In this document: one piece after another, positions 51,861 to 61,627 of the stretch | Layout of the letters: every line of letters begins with the position of its first letter | Numbering within the stretch: the stretch's first letter is position 1 | Source: Polyangium sp. 15x6 | GTDB taxonomy: Bacteria > Myxococcota_A > Polyangia > Polyangiales > Polyangiaceae | Length of the DNA: 64,000 nucleotides | Reading direction: 5' to 3' | Assembly (NCBI RefSeq): GCF_029960785.1 | Contig: NZ_JASBQE010000021.1 | Span: 1-64,000, forward strand | The notes under the pieces: model-generated | What the model saw: only the letters and a program-made list of their open reading frames with translations | The model's database searches: none | Told to the model about the DNA's origin: nothing | Made by a program: the position numbers and the translations under genes

Positions 51861-54512
51861 ATGGATCGTGCTGGACATTGGGAGGGGGATTCTGGGAGCG
51901 ATCTCTTCTTCACTTCGGACGCTCGATCCTCGGTTCTCCGCGAGGAGAGCAGAGCTCCCGCGCGATCCGACGAAACGCACGCGTGCGGCGCTCGCCGGCG
52001 CCTCGCTTGCCTCGAGGAGATCACGATCGCGCTCCTCACCGCGACGAGCGAAGAGGCCGTCGCGAAGGTGATCCTCGAGCTCGGCGCGGCAGCGCTCGGG
52101 GCGAGCGCGGCGCTCCTCGCGAGGGTCGAGGGCGATGCGCTCGTGATCCTCGACGGGAGAGGGATGCCCGAGGACACGCTCGCGCAGTGGCGAAGGCATT
52201 CACTCGACGTCTCGACCCCGCTCGCGATGGCCGTGCGAACGCGCGCGCCCGTGTTCATCGAGACCGAAGCGGAGTGGGCAGCCGCGCTTCCGGACGCCGT
52301 GCGGGCCATGATCGGTCCGCGCGGGCCACGCATCGCGCTTCCGCTCCTCGTGGGGGATCGGGTCCTCGGCGGGCTCGGCTTCATCTTCCCGGCGAGCGTG
52401 CGGTTCACCGAGGACGACCGGGCGCTCGCGGTGACGCTCGGTCGCCAGTGCGCGCTCGCCCTCGATCGGGCGCGCCTCGAAGACGCCGAGCGGAAGGCGC
52501 GCGCCGAGCTCTCGCTCCTCGCGCGGCGGCACGATCGCCTCCAGCACACGACGGCTGCGCTCGCCGCGGCCACGACGCCGCTCGAGGTCGCGCGCGCCGT
52601 GGTGGGGGACGCGCGCGCGGCCCTCGCGGCCGATCGCGCCGTCCTCGCGATCCCCACGCCGGACGGGCAGGGGCTCGTGGTGCTGGAGCACGAGGGCCTG
52701 GCGCCGTGGGCGAGCCGGACGCCGCACCCGTCGTTCCCGCTCGACGCGGACATCCCCCTCACGGTCACCTTCCGCACGGGCGAACGCCTGTGTCTCTCGT
52801 CGAAGGCCGCGATCGAGGCTCGCTTCGCGCCTGCGAGCTGGGGCGGCGCGGCCACGCCGGGCTCGCTTTTGTGTCATCCGCTCGTGGCGCGGGGCCGCAC
52901 GATCGGCGTGCTCCTCTTCGGCTGGGGCGCCGAGGGCGCGCCGGACGCGGACGGCGCTGCGATCGCCGAGGAGCTCGTGCACCGGAGCGCGGTCGCGCTC
53001 GACCGGGCCATGCTCCACGCCGCCTTCGAGCACGAGAACCGCACGCTCACCGCGTTCATCGCGGCTTGCCCCGTGGCGGCCATGATCCTCGATCGCGACG
53101 GCACCGTGCGCGTCTGGAACCCCGCGGCCGAGCGCATGTTCGGCTGGTCCGCGGCCGAGGCCGTCGGGCACTTCTTGCCCATCACGGACAAACCTCACGA
53201 GACCGAGGCGTTCATCGCGCGGGTCGCGGGGGGCGAGATCCTCTCGGGCATCGAGGTCGAGCGCCGGCACAAGCTCGGCCACACCATCGACATGTCCCTC
53301 TACTCGGCGCCCATCGTGCACGGCGACGGCACGGTCCAGTGCCTGTCGATCTGCATGGACATCCGGGAGCGCAAGCAGGCCGAGGCCGAGCTGCGCCACG
53401 CCTACGAGATCGCCCGCGACGCCGATCGGCGCAAGGACGAGTTCCTCGCGCTGCTCGGGCACGAGCTCCGCAACCCGCTCTCCCCGATCCTCACGGCGCT
53501 CTACTTGATGCGCCTCAAGGGGCGCACCGCGGGCATCGAGCGCGAGCGCGATGTCATCGAACGCCAGGTCCAGCACCTCGTCTCGCTCGTCGACGACCTG
53601 CTCGACGTCTCGCGCATCATGCGCGGCAAGATCCAGCTCAGCACGCGCCCCATGGAGATCGCCCGCGTCTTCTCGCAGGCCATCGAGCTCGCGAGCCCCC
53701 TCTTCGAGCAGAAGCGGCACGAACTCCGCGTGGACGTGCCGGCCGAGGGGCTCCTCGTGGACGTGGACGAGACCCGCATGGCGCAGGTCCTCGCGAACCT
53801 GCTCACGAACGCGGCCCGGTACACGGACGCGGGCGGGCACATCGCGGTCGCGGCGCGGCGCGAGGGGGGCGAGGTCATCCTCTCGGTGCGGGACGACGGC
53901 AGCGGCATCCCCTCCGAGATGCTGTCCGTGATCTTCGACCTCTTCGTGCAGGGCGCGCGGGGCGCCGATCGCGCGGGGGGCGGGCTCGGGCTCGGGCTCG
54001 GGCTCGTGCGCAGCCTGGTCAAGCTGCACGGGGGCACGGTGAGCGCGCGCAGCGACGGCCCGGGCAGGGGCAGCGAGTTCGAGGTGCGCCTGCCTGCGCT
54101 TTCGCCGAGCCGCGCCTCCTCGCCGGACCTCCGTGAGCCTGTCTCGCCGCGGCTCAGCAAGGTGCGGCGGGTCCTCGTCGTCGACGACAACCGGGACGCG
54201 GCGCAGATGCTCGCCGAGGTCCTCGCGAGCTACGGCCACGAGGTCGAGATCGCGCACGACGGCCCGCAGGCGCTCTCCGTCGCCGCGTCGTTCCGGCCCG
54301 AGGTCGGCATCCTCGACATCGGCTTGCCGGTCATGGATGGCTACGAGCTCGCGCTCGAGCTACGCGCGGCCTACGGCGATCGCATCATGCTCGTCGCGGT
54401 GACCGGCTACGGCCAGGAGCACGACAAACGCCGCGCCTTCGAGGCGGGTTTTGCCCGGCATTACGTGAAGCCCGTCGCGGCCGACGCGCTCCTCCGTGAA
54501 GTGTTCCCTTGA
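51861..54512 (+). CDS. Hybrid histidine kinase (GAF-GAF-PAS-HisKA-HATPase-REC)
   Basis: 883 residues, soluble. GAF 1 covers about 50-205, GAF 2 about 225-385 and PAS about 390-505 (AACPVAAMILDRDGTVRVWNPAAERMFGWS). HisKA has ALLGHELRNPLSPI with the phospho-His. HATPase has NLLTNAARY and DDGSGIP, with GGLGLGLGLV. The receiver domain (about 765-880) has VLVVDDNRDAAQ, GILDIGLPVMDG and the KPV lysine. It follows the binding-protein-STAS gene closely and may act with it. Confidence 0.93.
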   Translation: MDRAGHWEGDSGSDLFFTSDARSSVLREESRAPARSDETHACGARRRLACLEEITIALLTATSEEAVAKVILELGAAALGASAALLARVEGDALVILDGRGMPEDTLAQWRRHSLDVSTPLAMAVRTRAPVFIETEAEWAAALPDAVRAMIGPRGPRIALPLLVGDRVLGGLGFIFPASVRFTEDDRALAVTLGRQCALALDRARLEDAERKARAELSLLARRHDRLQHTTAALAAATTPLEVARAVVGDARAALAADRAVLAIPTPDGQGLVVLEHEGLAPWASRTPHPSFPLDADIPLTVTFRTGERLCLSSKAAIEARFAPASWGGAATPGSLLCHPLVARGRTIGVLLFGWGAEGAPDADGAAIAEELVHRSAVALDRAMLHAAFEHENRTLTAFIAACPVAAMILDRDGTVRVWNPAAERMFGWSAAEAVGHFLPITDKPHETEAFIARVAGGEILSGIEVERRHKLGHTIDMSLYSAPIVHGDGTVQCLSICMDIRERKQAEAELRHAYEIARDADRRKDEFLALLGHELRNPLSPILTALYLMRLKGRTAGIERERDVIERQVQHLVSLVDDLLDVSRIMRGKIQLSTRPMEIARVFSQAIELASPLFEQKRHELRVDVPAEGLLVDVDETRMAQVLANLLTNAARYTDAGGHIAVAARREGGEVILSVRDDGSGIPSEMLSVIFDLFVQGARGADRAGGGLGLGLGLVRSLVKLHGGTVSARSDGPGRGSEFEVRLPALSPSRASSPDLREPVSPRLSKVRRVLVVDDNRDAAQMLAEVLASYGHEVEIAHDGPQALSVAASFRPEVGILDIGLPVMDGYELALELRAAYGDRIMLVAVTGYGQEHDKRRAFEAGFARHYVKPVAADALLREVFP

Positions 54513-54550
54513 TGGCTCGTTGAACTGCGCTCGGGGTCGAGCGCGAAGGC

Positions 54551-54579
54551 GCGGGCGGGGGAGGGGTTTTCCCGCCCGC
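54551..54579. terminator. Probable bidirectional terminator between convergent genes
   Basis: GCGGGCGGG pairs with CCCGCCCGC across an 11-base loop that ends in TTTT. It lies 38 bp after the hybrid kinase stop and 11 bp from the stop of the minus-strand lipoprotein gene. A short GAACTGCGC upstream (54520-54528) looks like a remnant of hairpin 1 of the four-hairpin element, but the rest is absent. Confidence 0.5.
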
Positions 54580-54590
54580 GCGGGCGATCC

Positions 54591-55577
54591 TCAGTGGATC
54601 TTGATGTGGACCTTCGGGCCGCGGCCCTTCCAGCCCCACTTGCCTTTGCCCTTGCCCTTGCCGTGGACGACGACGACGGGCGGGGTCGGGACGACGACGA
54701 CCGGGGCCCAGTTCGCCACGACGAACAGACCCACCACGGGCGCGCTCGGGCCCACGATGACCACGGCGCCGGGGTGCCAGCCGCAGAGCACGACGACCGG
54801 CGTCGGCACGTCCTCCGGGTAGAGCACGACCGTCAGCTTGTGCGGGTTCGTCTTCACCACGACCTTGCCGGTGAAGAAGAGGCCCTTCGGCTCCGGTTCG
54901 AGCTCGACGAACTCGGGCCCGCTCGCCACCACGCCGAGCTTCACCTTCCGCTTGCCGACGGGGATCGGCTTGAGATCGTCGTCGAGCACGTAGACGCGCG
55001 ACTCGCCCGTCTTCACGTCGGCGACGACCTCGATGAGATCGTCGCCGGCGACCTGCAGAACGCCGCCGTTCGGGCCCTTCTTGCCCTCGGGGATCTTCGC
55101 TTCGGCGCTCACCTTCGCGGTCGCGACGAGCTCGTGCGTGCCGCCCTTGGGCACGTACAGCGTGCTCTTCACGGGCTTGCCCTTCACCTGGACGTCGTAC
55201 GTCACCTCGGTGAGGTCGTCTTCGAGCTTGGGGATGTCGGCCGTGTGGACGCCGGCCTTCGCGTCGAAGACGAGCTTCGCGGTCACGGGCTCGGCGCCCT
55301 TGCGCGCGGGCTTCACGATGACATTGCCCGTCACGCCGTCGTCGAGCGGCGCCCCGTCGGGCGACTTGAAGCGGGCCTTCACCTTGCCTTCCGGCGCGAC
55401 GGCCCACGTCACGGTCGCAGCTTCGTGCTGCTCCGTGATCGCGTCTTCTGCCGCGATGTTCTCGGCCGTCACCTCGGCCTCGGCTTTGTCTTCCGTCTTC
55501 GAGCACGCGGGCAGCGCCGCGACCGCGGCGAGCGACAGCGCGACGAGCGTGGAGTGCAGGAGCTTTTCGAGTCGCAT
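54591..55577 (-). CDS. Hypothetical lipoprotein with Lys/Gly/Trp-rich C-terminus
   Basis: 328 residues from the ATG at 55577; an ATG three codons upstream (55586) is equally possible. The lipobox is AALPAC near residue 25. The body is a repeated beta-strand pattern without a known family (VTWAVAPEGKVKARFKSPDG, VTYDVQVKGKPVKSTLYVPKGGTHEL). A hydrophobic stretch (PVVVLCGWHPGAVVIVGPSAPVVGLFVVANWAP) precedes a basic tail rich in GKGKGK and ending HIKIH. Perhaps envelope located. Function unknown. Confidence 0.7.
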   Translation of the reverse strand: MRLEKLLHSTLVALSLAAVAALPACSKTEDKAEAEVTAENIAAEDAITEQHEAATVTWAVAPEGKVKARFKSPDGAPLDDGVTGNVIVKPARKGAEPVTAKLVFDAKAGVHTADIPKLEDDLTEVTYDVQVKGKPVKSTLYVPKGGTHELVATAKVSAEAKIPEGKKGPNGGVLQVAGDDLIEVVADVKTGESRVYVLDDDLKPIPVGKRKVKLGVVASGPEFVELEPEPKGLFFTGKVVVKTNPHKLTVVLYPEDVPTPVVVLCGWHPGAVVIVGPSAPVVGLFVVANWAPVVVVPTPPVVVVHGKGKGKGKWGWKGRGPKVHIKIH

Positions 55578-55720
55578 CCCGAACATCCTACCCAGAATCG
55601 CACCGCTCCGCGATATCCATCTCGCCGAAACCTTGCCTTTTCAGGCCTCCGGAGCGCGCGTGGGGTGGAAATGCCGCCTGGTAACTGGGATTGGCAGCGG
55701 CCCTTCGACGTGCGGGCGCG

Positions 55721-56785
55721 TCATATTTGTCGTTTGCGGACGGACCAAACGAAGCCGTCGTAGAAGAAATGCATCAGGGCCACGGTCTGGACGAGGCTCC
55801 AGAGCGCGCGGCTCCCGTCGGAGGTGATTTCAGCGAGGGCGCCGTAGCCGAGGGTCACGCAGGCGAACACGGCGGCGGCGATGGGCGCGCCGAGCCGAAA
55901 TTGTTGGAGCCGCAACCTTTGGAGCAGCACGCGTCGCTCCGACCACCAGACGAGGCCGAAATATTGCACCGCGTGAAAGAGGTTCATGATGAGAAAGGCT
56001 TGCCCGAAGGGGTTCCAGCCCCACGCCCAGATCGAGCAGAGGCCCGTCGTGGCGAGCAGAAACACCTTGGGGAAGCTCACCGCGTGGCCGCGCCGCGCGA
56101 GGCGGACGTAGCTCCGCACGTAATACGCGAGGAAGAGGCCACCAAAGGCGATCACGGCCCAGGCGATGTGACGCTGGTGGGACAACATCGCGGTCGGGAT
56201 CTCCGTGAGGAAGAGGACGTCGACGTCCTCGAAGAGCTCGAACTTCTGGAAATGCGCCAGCATCGTGGCGCCCGAGACGATGGGGCCGGCGTAAAGCAAG
56301 AGGTTCAGGCCGAGATCGAGCCGGCGGAGCGCGGTGGGATCGTTGCCCTGGTTTCGCTCGTAAATGCGCCCGAGGCCGAAGGTCTGGAGCGACGAATGGT
56401 AGACGTCCCAGAACGTGACGAGCACCGTGGCGATCACCACGGCCCACATCGAGGTCATCATCGCGGCGAACGCGGCGATCGGGACGACGAGGAAGCGGAA
56501 CTTGTGGCGCGGGAACACGTCCGGGTTGAGGTGGCTGCGGACGAACACCGCGACGAGGTGGGCGTTCACCACGATCCCGAGCAGCAGCGTGCTCCAGGTG
56601 ACGCGCTTGCCGGCGAGCCAGAATCGGTCCGTCGCGAGCCACGTGCCCGAGACGAGCGCGCCGACGATCACCGAGGCGATCGGCGGCAGCAGGAAAAACA
56701 CCCAATCGTAGACGGGGCCTGCGATGTAGGCGGACCGGGCCTTCGTGGCGCGCTCGGCGGGCCTCGTCGCATCAAGCGTCGTCAT
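55721..56785 (-). CDS. Multi-pass integral membrane protein
   Basis: 354 residues, about 8-9 TM helices, no recognised family. Charged and aromatic sites recur inside or near helices: WDVYHSSLQTFGLGRIYERNQGN, MLSHQRHIAW, LFHAVQYFGLVWWSERR and LMHFFYDGFVWSVRKRQI, where His residues might bind heme or metal or form an active site. Its ATG overlaps the upstream membrane gene by 4 bp (56782-56785), so the two are translationally coupled and may form a complex. Confidence 0.75.
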   Translation of the reverse strand: MTTLDATRPAERATKARSAYIAGPVYDWVFFLLPPIASVIVGALVSGTWLATDRFWLAGKRVTWSTLLLGIVVNAHLVAVFVRSHLNPDVFPRHKFRFLVVPIAAFAAMMTSMWAVVIATVLVTFWDVYHSSLQTFGLGRIYERNQGNDPTALRRLDLGLNLLLYAGPIVSGATMLAHFQKFELFEDVDVLFLTEIPTAMLSHQRHIAWAVIAFGGLFLAYYVRSYVRLARRGHAVSFPKVFLLATTGLCSIWAWGWNPFGQAFLIMNLFHAVQYFGLVWWSERRVLLQRLRLQQFRLGAPIAAAVFACVTLGYGALAEITSDGSRALWSLVQTVALMHFFYDGFVWSVRKRQI

Positions 56786-57507
56786 GGCGCGTCCGCGGGC
56801 TCGGCTTCGGGCGCGGGCGTGGGCTCGGGCGCGGGGTTCGTGAAGCGCAGGGTGACGCCTTTCTCCGCGAGGTGATCGACGAGCCAGAGCACGAACAGGT
56901 TGAGCCCGAGCATTTCGAGCGACTCTTCCACCGCGTCGATGAGCCCGTATCCGAGGTTGTGCGTGCCATTCTGCTCGGTCCAGTACCCGAGCGGCAGCTC
57001 CATCCCCACCGCGCCGCCGACGTAAATGGCGCCCGCGACCAGGAATCGGATCCGCGTCTTCCGCGGGAGATGCCGCAGGAACGGGATGTACGCGAGGCCC
57101 ACGAGCAGCACCACGACCGCGGCCGGAAGGACCCAGCTGAAGTAGAGGACGCCCGAGAGCTCCACGAACGTACCGGCCATTTCGTGGAACTCGAAGAGCT
57201 CGTCCACGGCGATGTACGCGAAGCCCGCGGAGAGCCCCCACCAGTGCGCGACGAACCGCTCGCCCGGTCGTTTCGTGGCCGCGGCGGCGAGCGCGAGCAG
57301 GAGCGACGTGAACCCGAGCAGCGCCGCCGTGTAGAACGTCGGCACGTTGCCCTCGTAACTCATCGAGAGGAAAGGCACGATCCCGGTGCGGCTCGGCAGC
57401 TTGTAGAGGGGCTTCAGCACCTCCACGAGCACGCCGCCGAGGACGACCAGGCCCATGGGCACGAAAAGCAGCGGCCGGAGCCTCGATTTCGACAGGACGA
57501 CGTCCAT
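56782..57507 (-). CDS. Multi-pass integral membrane protein, coupled partner
   Basis: 241 residues with about six TM helices and a Pro/Glu/Ala-rich C-terminal tail. A conserved-looking stretch, IAVDELFEFHEMAGTFVELSGVLYFSW, places acidic residues and a His at a membrane edge, a pattern seen in small diiron or ion-binding membrane proteins, but no family is recognised. It is the first gene of a two-gene operon overlapping the next by 4 bp. Divergent from the methyltransferase gene by 92 bp. Confidence 0.7.
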   Translation of the reverse strand: MDVVLSKSRLRPLLFVPMGLVVLGGVLVEVLKPLYKLPSRTGIVPFLSMSYEGNVPTFYTAALLGFTSLLLALAAAATKRPGERFVAHWWGLSAGFAYIAVDELFEFHEMAGTFVELSGVLYFSWVLPAAVVVLLVGLAYIPFLRHLPRKTRIRFLVAGAIYVGGAVGMELPLGYWTEQNGTHNLGYGLIDAVEESLEMLGLNLFVLWLVDHLAEKGVTLRFTNPAPEPTPAPEAEPADAP

Positions 57508-57599
57508 CCCAGTGCCTCTACGCTCGCCCTTCGATCGGGCTCATCATGCACCCGCGCGGAGGCCACGCGCAAGCCTAACGTTCGTGGTATCAAGGGTCC

Positions 57600-58490
57600 G
57601 TGCACGACGGTCGTCCGAGCTTCACATCCATGGCCGTGGCCACGATCCGGGCGCTTTACACCGATCTTCCGGCGCCCTTCGCCGGCGCGCGTGATCCCAT
57701 CGCGGCCGCGCTCGTCCCGCGGCCCCTCTCGCTCGCGGCGCGCCTCGCCTCGCGCGCGGCGGTCTCGGAGCGCGCGACGGAGCTCGTTCATCGCGGGCTC
57801 GGGCTCGCCTCGCTCGGCATGACGTACCACGTCGCGCTGCGCACACAGGCGATCGACGACGCGGTCCGCGAGAGCCTCGCGCGAGGCGTGCGGCAGATCG
57901 TCGTGCTCGGCGCCGGGCTCGACGGGCGGGCGTATCGCATGGACGAGCTCGCGGACGCGGCCGTCTTCGAGGTGGATCACCCGAGCACGCAGCGCGACAA
58001 ACGGGAGCGCCTGCGGGCGGCGCGGATCGAGCCGAGGGCGCGCGAGGTGCGGCTCGTGCCCGTCGATTTCGAGCGTGACGACCTCGGCGCCTCGCTCGCG
58101 CGGGAGGGTTTTTCCGCGGACGATCCCTCGTTCTGGATATGGGAGGGCGTCACCATCTATCTGACGCGCGCGGCCATTGCGGGCACGCTCGGCTCCATCG
58201 GCGCGGCGAGCGCGCCGGGCAGCCGGGTCGCGCTCACGTACGTGCCTCCGCGCAAGCCCCGGATCGAGCGGGTGCTGCTCGCCGGCGGGCACGTGATCGC
58301 GCGCGCGCTCGGCGAGCCCATTCGTGGGTTCGTCGAGCCCGAGGATCTCGCGGCGCTCGGCCGGGATGCGGGGCTCGACGTGGTCCGCGACGAGGGCGCG
58401 GACGCGTGGGCGGAGCGGTACTGGTCGACCGATTACGAAGGCATTTTCGAGTGGGAGCGGCTCGCGATCCTGGAGCGACGCGCGGCGTAA
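57600..58490 (+). CDS. SAM-dependent methyltransferase, LCM/TIGR00027 type
   Basis: 296 residues of the leucine carboxyl methyltransferase-like class common in actinobacteria and myxobacteria. Markers are RTQAIDDAVRESLARGVRQIVVLGAGLDGRAYRM (SAM-binding, GAGLDxRxxR), VFEVDHPSTQRDKRERL, and FWIWEGVTIYLTRAAI (the WEGVxxYL motif). The start used is GTG with AAGGG upstream; an ATG at 57630 would also work. Probably modifies a small molecule. No biosynthetic genes adjoin it. Confidence 0.88.
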   Translation: MHDGRPSFTSMAVATIRALYTDLPAPFAGARDPIAAALVPRPLSLAARLASRAAVSERATELVHRGLGLASLGMTYHVALRTQAIDDAVRESLARGVRQIVVLGAGLDGRAYRMDELADAAVFEVDHPSTQRDKRERLRAARIEPRAREVRLVPVDFERDDLGASLAREGFSADDPSFWIWEGVTIYLTRAAIAGTLGSIGAASAPGSRVALTYVPPRKPRIERVLLAGGHVIARALGEPIRGFVEPEDLAALGRDAGLDVVRDEGADAWAERYWSTDYEGIFEWERLAILERRAA

Positions 58491-58630
58491 ACGAACGGTC
58501 CCGAGGCGGACGAGGGGCGCTTCGAATCGGCGCACGATTCGTGCTCGGCGCGGGAGGGGCGTGACGGCGCGCAGCGGTCATGGAATCGTGCCTGCGCTGA
58601 CTTTCTTTTCGACCCTTCCAGGAGGCCTCG

Positions 58631-61576
58631 ATGCGAAGGACGTTGTTCATCACGCCGCTTTTCCTGCTCGCGATCGCCTGTGGAGACGACGTCTCCCCGA
58701 AGCCCCCCGGCTGCGGCGACGGCGAGGTGAGCGAGGACGAGATCTGCGACGACGGGAACACCGAGGACGGCGACGGATGCAGCGCCGACTGCGTACCCGA
58801 GCAGGTGTCCGAAACATGCGGCAACGGCGTCGTGGATCCGCTCGAAAATTGCGATGACGGCAATACGACGAACGGCGACGGGTGCAGCGCGACCTGCGAC
58901 CTGGAGAGCTGTGGCAATGGCGTGGTCGATCCGGGGGAGGATTGCGACGACGGGAACGACATCAACCTCGACGGGTGTCCGAACGACTGCAAGAAGGCGA
59001 AATGCGGCAACGGCGTGATCGAAGCGCCGTACGAGACCTGCGATCCGCCGAACACGGCCGTCTGCGACAGCCAGTGCCAGGGGCTCCCGTTCTGCGGCGA
59101 CGGCGAGGTCGAAGGCGACGAGCAGTGCGACGACGGCAATTTCTTCGGCGGCGACGGCTGCATGGGCTGCCAGCTCGAGTTCTGCGGGGACGGCTTCAAC
59201 AACAACAACAACCAGGAGCAGTGCGACGACGGCAACCAGACCAACGGTGACGGCTGCAGCGCCCTCTGCGTGTACGAAGGGTGCGGCGACGGGACCTTGC
59301 AAGCCGGGCTCGGCGAGGCCTGCGACGACGGCAATACTCTCGGCGGGGACGGATGCCGGTCGAATTGCACCCTGGAGGTCTGCGGCGACGGCATCCTGGA
59401 TCCGGACGAGGCGTGCGACGACGGCAATGCGGTCGACGACGACGGCTGCGGGAGCGATTGCAAGACGGATGGCTGCCACGACGGCATGACGACCCCCGAG
59501 GAGCGCTGCTACACGGGTTTTGCCGCATTCACGGGGTCGGACGGCATGACGATCGTGGGCAAGGGGGATCTCGACGGCGATGGGCGGGTCGACGTCGTCG
59601 TGGACAACAGCGAGAAACTCGTGTGGATGCGGAACCGCGGCGACGGGAGCCTCACGCCGACGACGCTCTTCACGGGAGCCCCGCTCCGCGCGACGGCGCT
59701 CGGGGACGTGGACGCTGACGGAGACACGGACGTCGTGATGGCGTACGGTCAGGACCTCGGGCGTGAGCTGATCGTCCTGACGAACGACGGCGCCGGCACG
59801 TTCACCAAGAACTCGACACCCGACCAGCCGATCGGGGGCCTCACGCTTGCCGATTTCGACGGCGATGGGGACGCGGATCTCGCCGTCGTGCTCGACAGCC
59901 TCGACGGCCTCGCGGTGCGCGAGAACATGGGAGGCGGCGCGTTCGGCCCGCCGAAGACGCTCTCCATGGACCCGGAGGGGTATGGCATCGTGGCCGGCGA
60001 TCTCGACGGGGATCTCGACCTCGACCTCGCCTCGTTTTCCCCGGCGACGAATTCGCTGCGATTCTACCCGAACCAGGGCAATTTCACGTTCGGCGCGCTC
60101 GTCGACGTCCCGATTCCGACGGGGAATGGCTCGTTCACCGCGAGCGTGCTTCTCGACGACGTCGACGGCGATGGCCTGCTCGACGCCATCACGAGGGATG
60201 GACTGCAGAAGGAGATCGTGATCGCGCGGAACCAGGGCGGGTTTTCATTTGCACTGCAACAAGTGCCGATCGGCGATAGTGCCTCCCCGGCTCTCGTCTT
60301 CGACGCCGATGGTGACGGTGACAAGGACATTTTCCTTTCGGCGGACGTCCAGGCAGCAGATCCGAAGGGGCTCAGCGTGCTCACGAACGATGGCACGGGC
60401 ACGTTCTCGGTCGGCTTGGATCTCTGGGTCCCCGAGGGCGTATGGAGCGGGCCCATGGTCGCGCTCGATCTGGAGCAGGATGGCGACGAGGACATCGTCA
60501 TCAACACGTCGTACGGCCTGAATGCGCTCGTGTACGACGCGTCGCAAGGGTTCTTCCCGCGCCAGGTCTTGCTGGCGAAGGGTACGTCGAGCTCGATTCT
60601 GATGGGGGACGTGGACGGAGACGGCGACAGCGACGCCGTGCTCCATTCAGGGGGCATCTTCGTCGCGCGGAACGATGGAACGGGGCATCTCCTTCCGCCC
60701 GTGCAGGTGCCGAATACCCAGTCGGCTTCGCGGTTCGCGCTCGGGGACATCAACGGCGACGGCGCGCCCGACCTCGTCTTCTGGTCCTCGGTCGGCACGC
60801 AGGCGGTGCACGTTCTTTCCAATGACGGCGCAGGCAACTTCGGCGCGCCCGTGCCCGTATCGAACGTCCTCGACGCGACGGTCGAGCTTTTCGTCGCGGA
60901 TCTCGACGTCGACGGCGACGAGGACGTCCTCAGCGTCAGTTCTTACGGCGCCCAGGCAATCCTCAATGACGGAATGGGGGGCTTGTCGCCGAAGACCGCG
61001 TTCACGACCGCCGTCGGGTTCGCCGTCGATTCCGCCGCGCTCGCCGATTGCACGGGGGATGGTTTGCCCGAGCTCGTCCTCGGGATCAACTCGCGGATCG
61101 ATACGTTCGAGAACAAGGGCAACGGAGCCTTCACGCAGCTCGCCACGACGCAGATCGATTTCAAGCTGGGCGCGCTCGCGGCCGGCGACGTGGATATGGA
61201 TGGGCAGCCCGATGTCGTGGTCGCGCCGAATATCTCCGGGCAGCTGGTGAACGACCTCCGCCTCTACAAGGGAATGCCCGGCGGCGCGTTCTCCGGGCCC
61301 ACGATCGTGCCTGCGGGCCCGCAGATCCGCGAGGTGTTCCTCGTCGACCTGAACCTCGACGGCAAGCTCGACATCGCCAGCCTGGATTCGTACGACGGGA
61401 AGATTCTGCTGCACTTCCAGAATGCGGCCGGGCAATTCGTCGCGGACGTCGAGTTCCCGGCCATCTACTCGGGGTATTCCCTCGCCGTCGGGCCGCTGAA
61501 CGGCGACACGCTGCCGGATCTCCTGGTGTCGAGCTTCACGACCAAGTTCGTGAGCGCCATCCTGTCGAGTCCTTGA
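58631..61576 (+). CDS. DUF4215 Cys-rich repeat plus FG-GAP/VCBS propeller lipoprotein
   Basis: 981 residues. A lipoprotein signal (FLLAIAC, Cys about 17) is followed by about eight DUF4215 repeats with pattern CGNGVVDPxExCDDGNxxxGDGCSxxC (about 30-285). The C-terminal 650 residues contain about a dozen VCBS/FG-GAP calcium-binding motifs of the form DLDGDGRVDVVV, DVDADGDTDVVM and DFDGDGDADLAVV. Such proteins are exported surface or adhesion proteins of myxobacteria. The start has a clear AGGAGG site. No protease cleavage or toxin domain was noticed. Confidence 0.9.
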   Translation: MRRTLFITPLFLLAIACGDDVSPKPPGCGDGEVSEDEICDDGNTEDGDGCSADCVPEQVSETCGNGVVDPLENCDDGNTTNGDGCSATCDLESCGNGVVDPGEDCDDGNDINLDGCPNDCKKAKCGNGVIEAPYETCDPPNTAVCDSQCQGLPFCGDGEVEGDEQCDDGNFFGGDGCMGCQLEFCGDGFNNNNNQEQCDDGNQTNGDGCSALCVYEGCGDGTLQAGLGEACDDGNTLGGDGCRSNCTLEVCGDGILDPDEACDDGNAVDDDGCGSDCKTDGCHDGMTTPEERCYTGFAAFTGSDGMTIVGKGDLDGDGRVDVVVDNSEKLVWMRNRGDGSLTPTTLFTGAPLRATALGDVDADGDTDVVMAYGQDLGRELIVLTNDGAGTFTKNSTPDQPIGGLTLADFDGDGDADLAVVLDSLDGLAVRENMGGGAFGPPKTLSMDPEGYGIVAGDLDGDLDLDLASFSPATNSLRFYPNQGNFTFGALVDVPIPTGNGSFTASVLLDDVDGDGLLDAITRDGLQKEIVIARNQGGFSFALQQVPIGDSASPALVFDADGDGDKDIFLSADVQAADPKGLSVLTNDGTGTFSVGLDLWVPEGVWSGPMVALDLEQDGDEDIVINTSYGLNALVYDASQGFFPRQVLLAKGTSSSILMGDVDGDGDSDAVLHSGGIFVARNDGTGHLLPPVQVPNTQSASRFALGDINGDGAPDLVFWSSVGTQAVHVLSNDGAGNFGAPVPVSNVLDATVELFVADLDVDGDEDVLSVSSYGAQAILNDGMGGLSPKTAFTTAVGFAVDSAALADCTGDGLPELVLGINSRIDTFENKGNGAFTQLATTQIDFKLGALAAGDVDMDGQPDVVVAPNISGQLVNDLRLYKGMPGGAFSGPTIVPAGPQIREVFLVDLNLDGKLDIASLDSYDGKILLHFQNAAGQFVADVEFPAIYSGYSLAVGPLNGDTLPDLLVSSFTTKFVSAILSSP

Positions 61577-61627
61577 CGGGTACGTCCGCGCCTCGCGGAT
61601 CGGCTGGGCTCCTGGTACCATGAGCCC

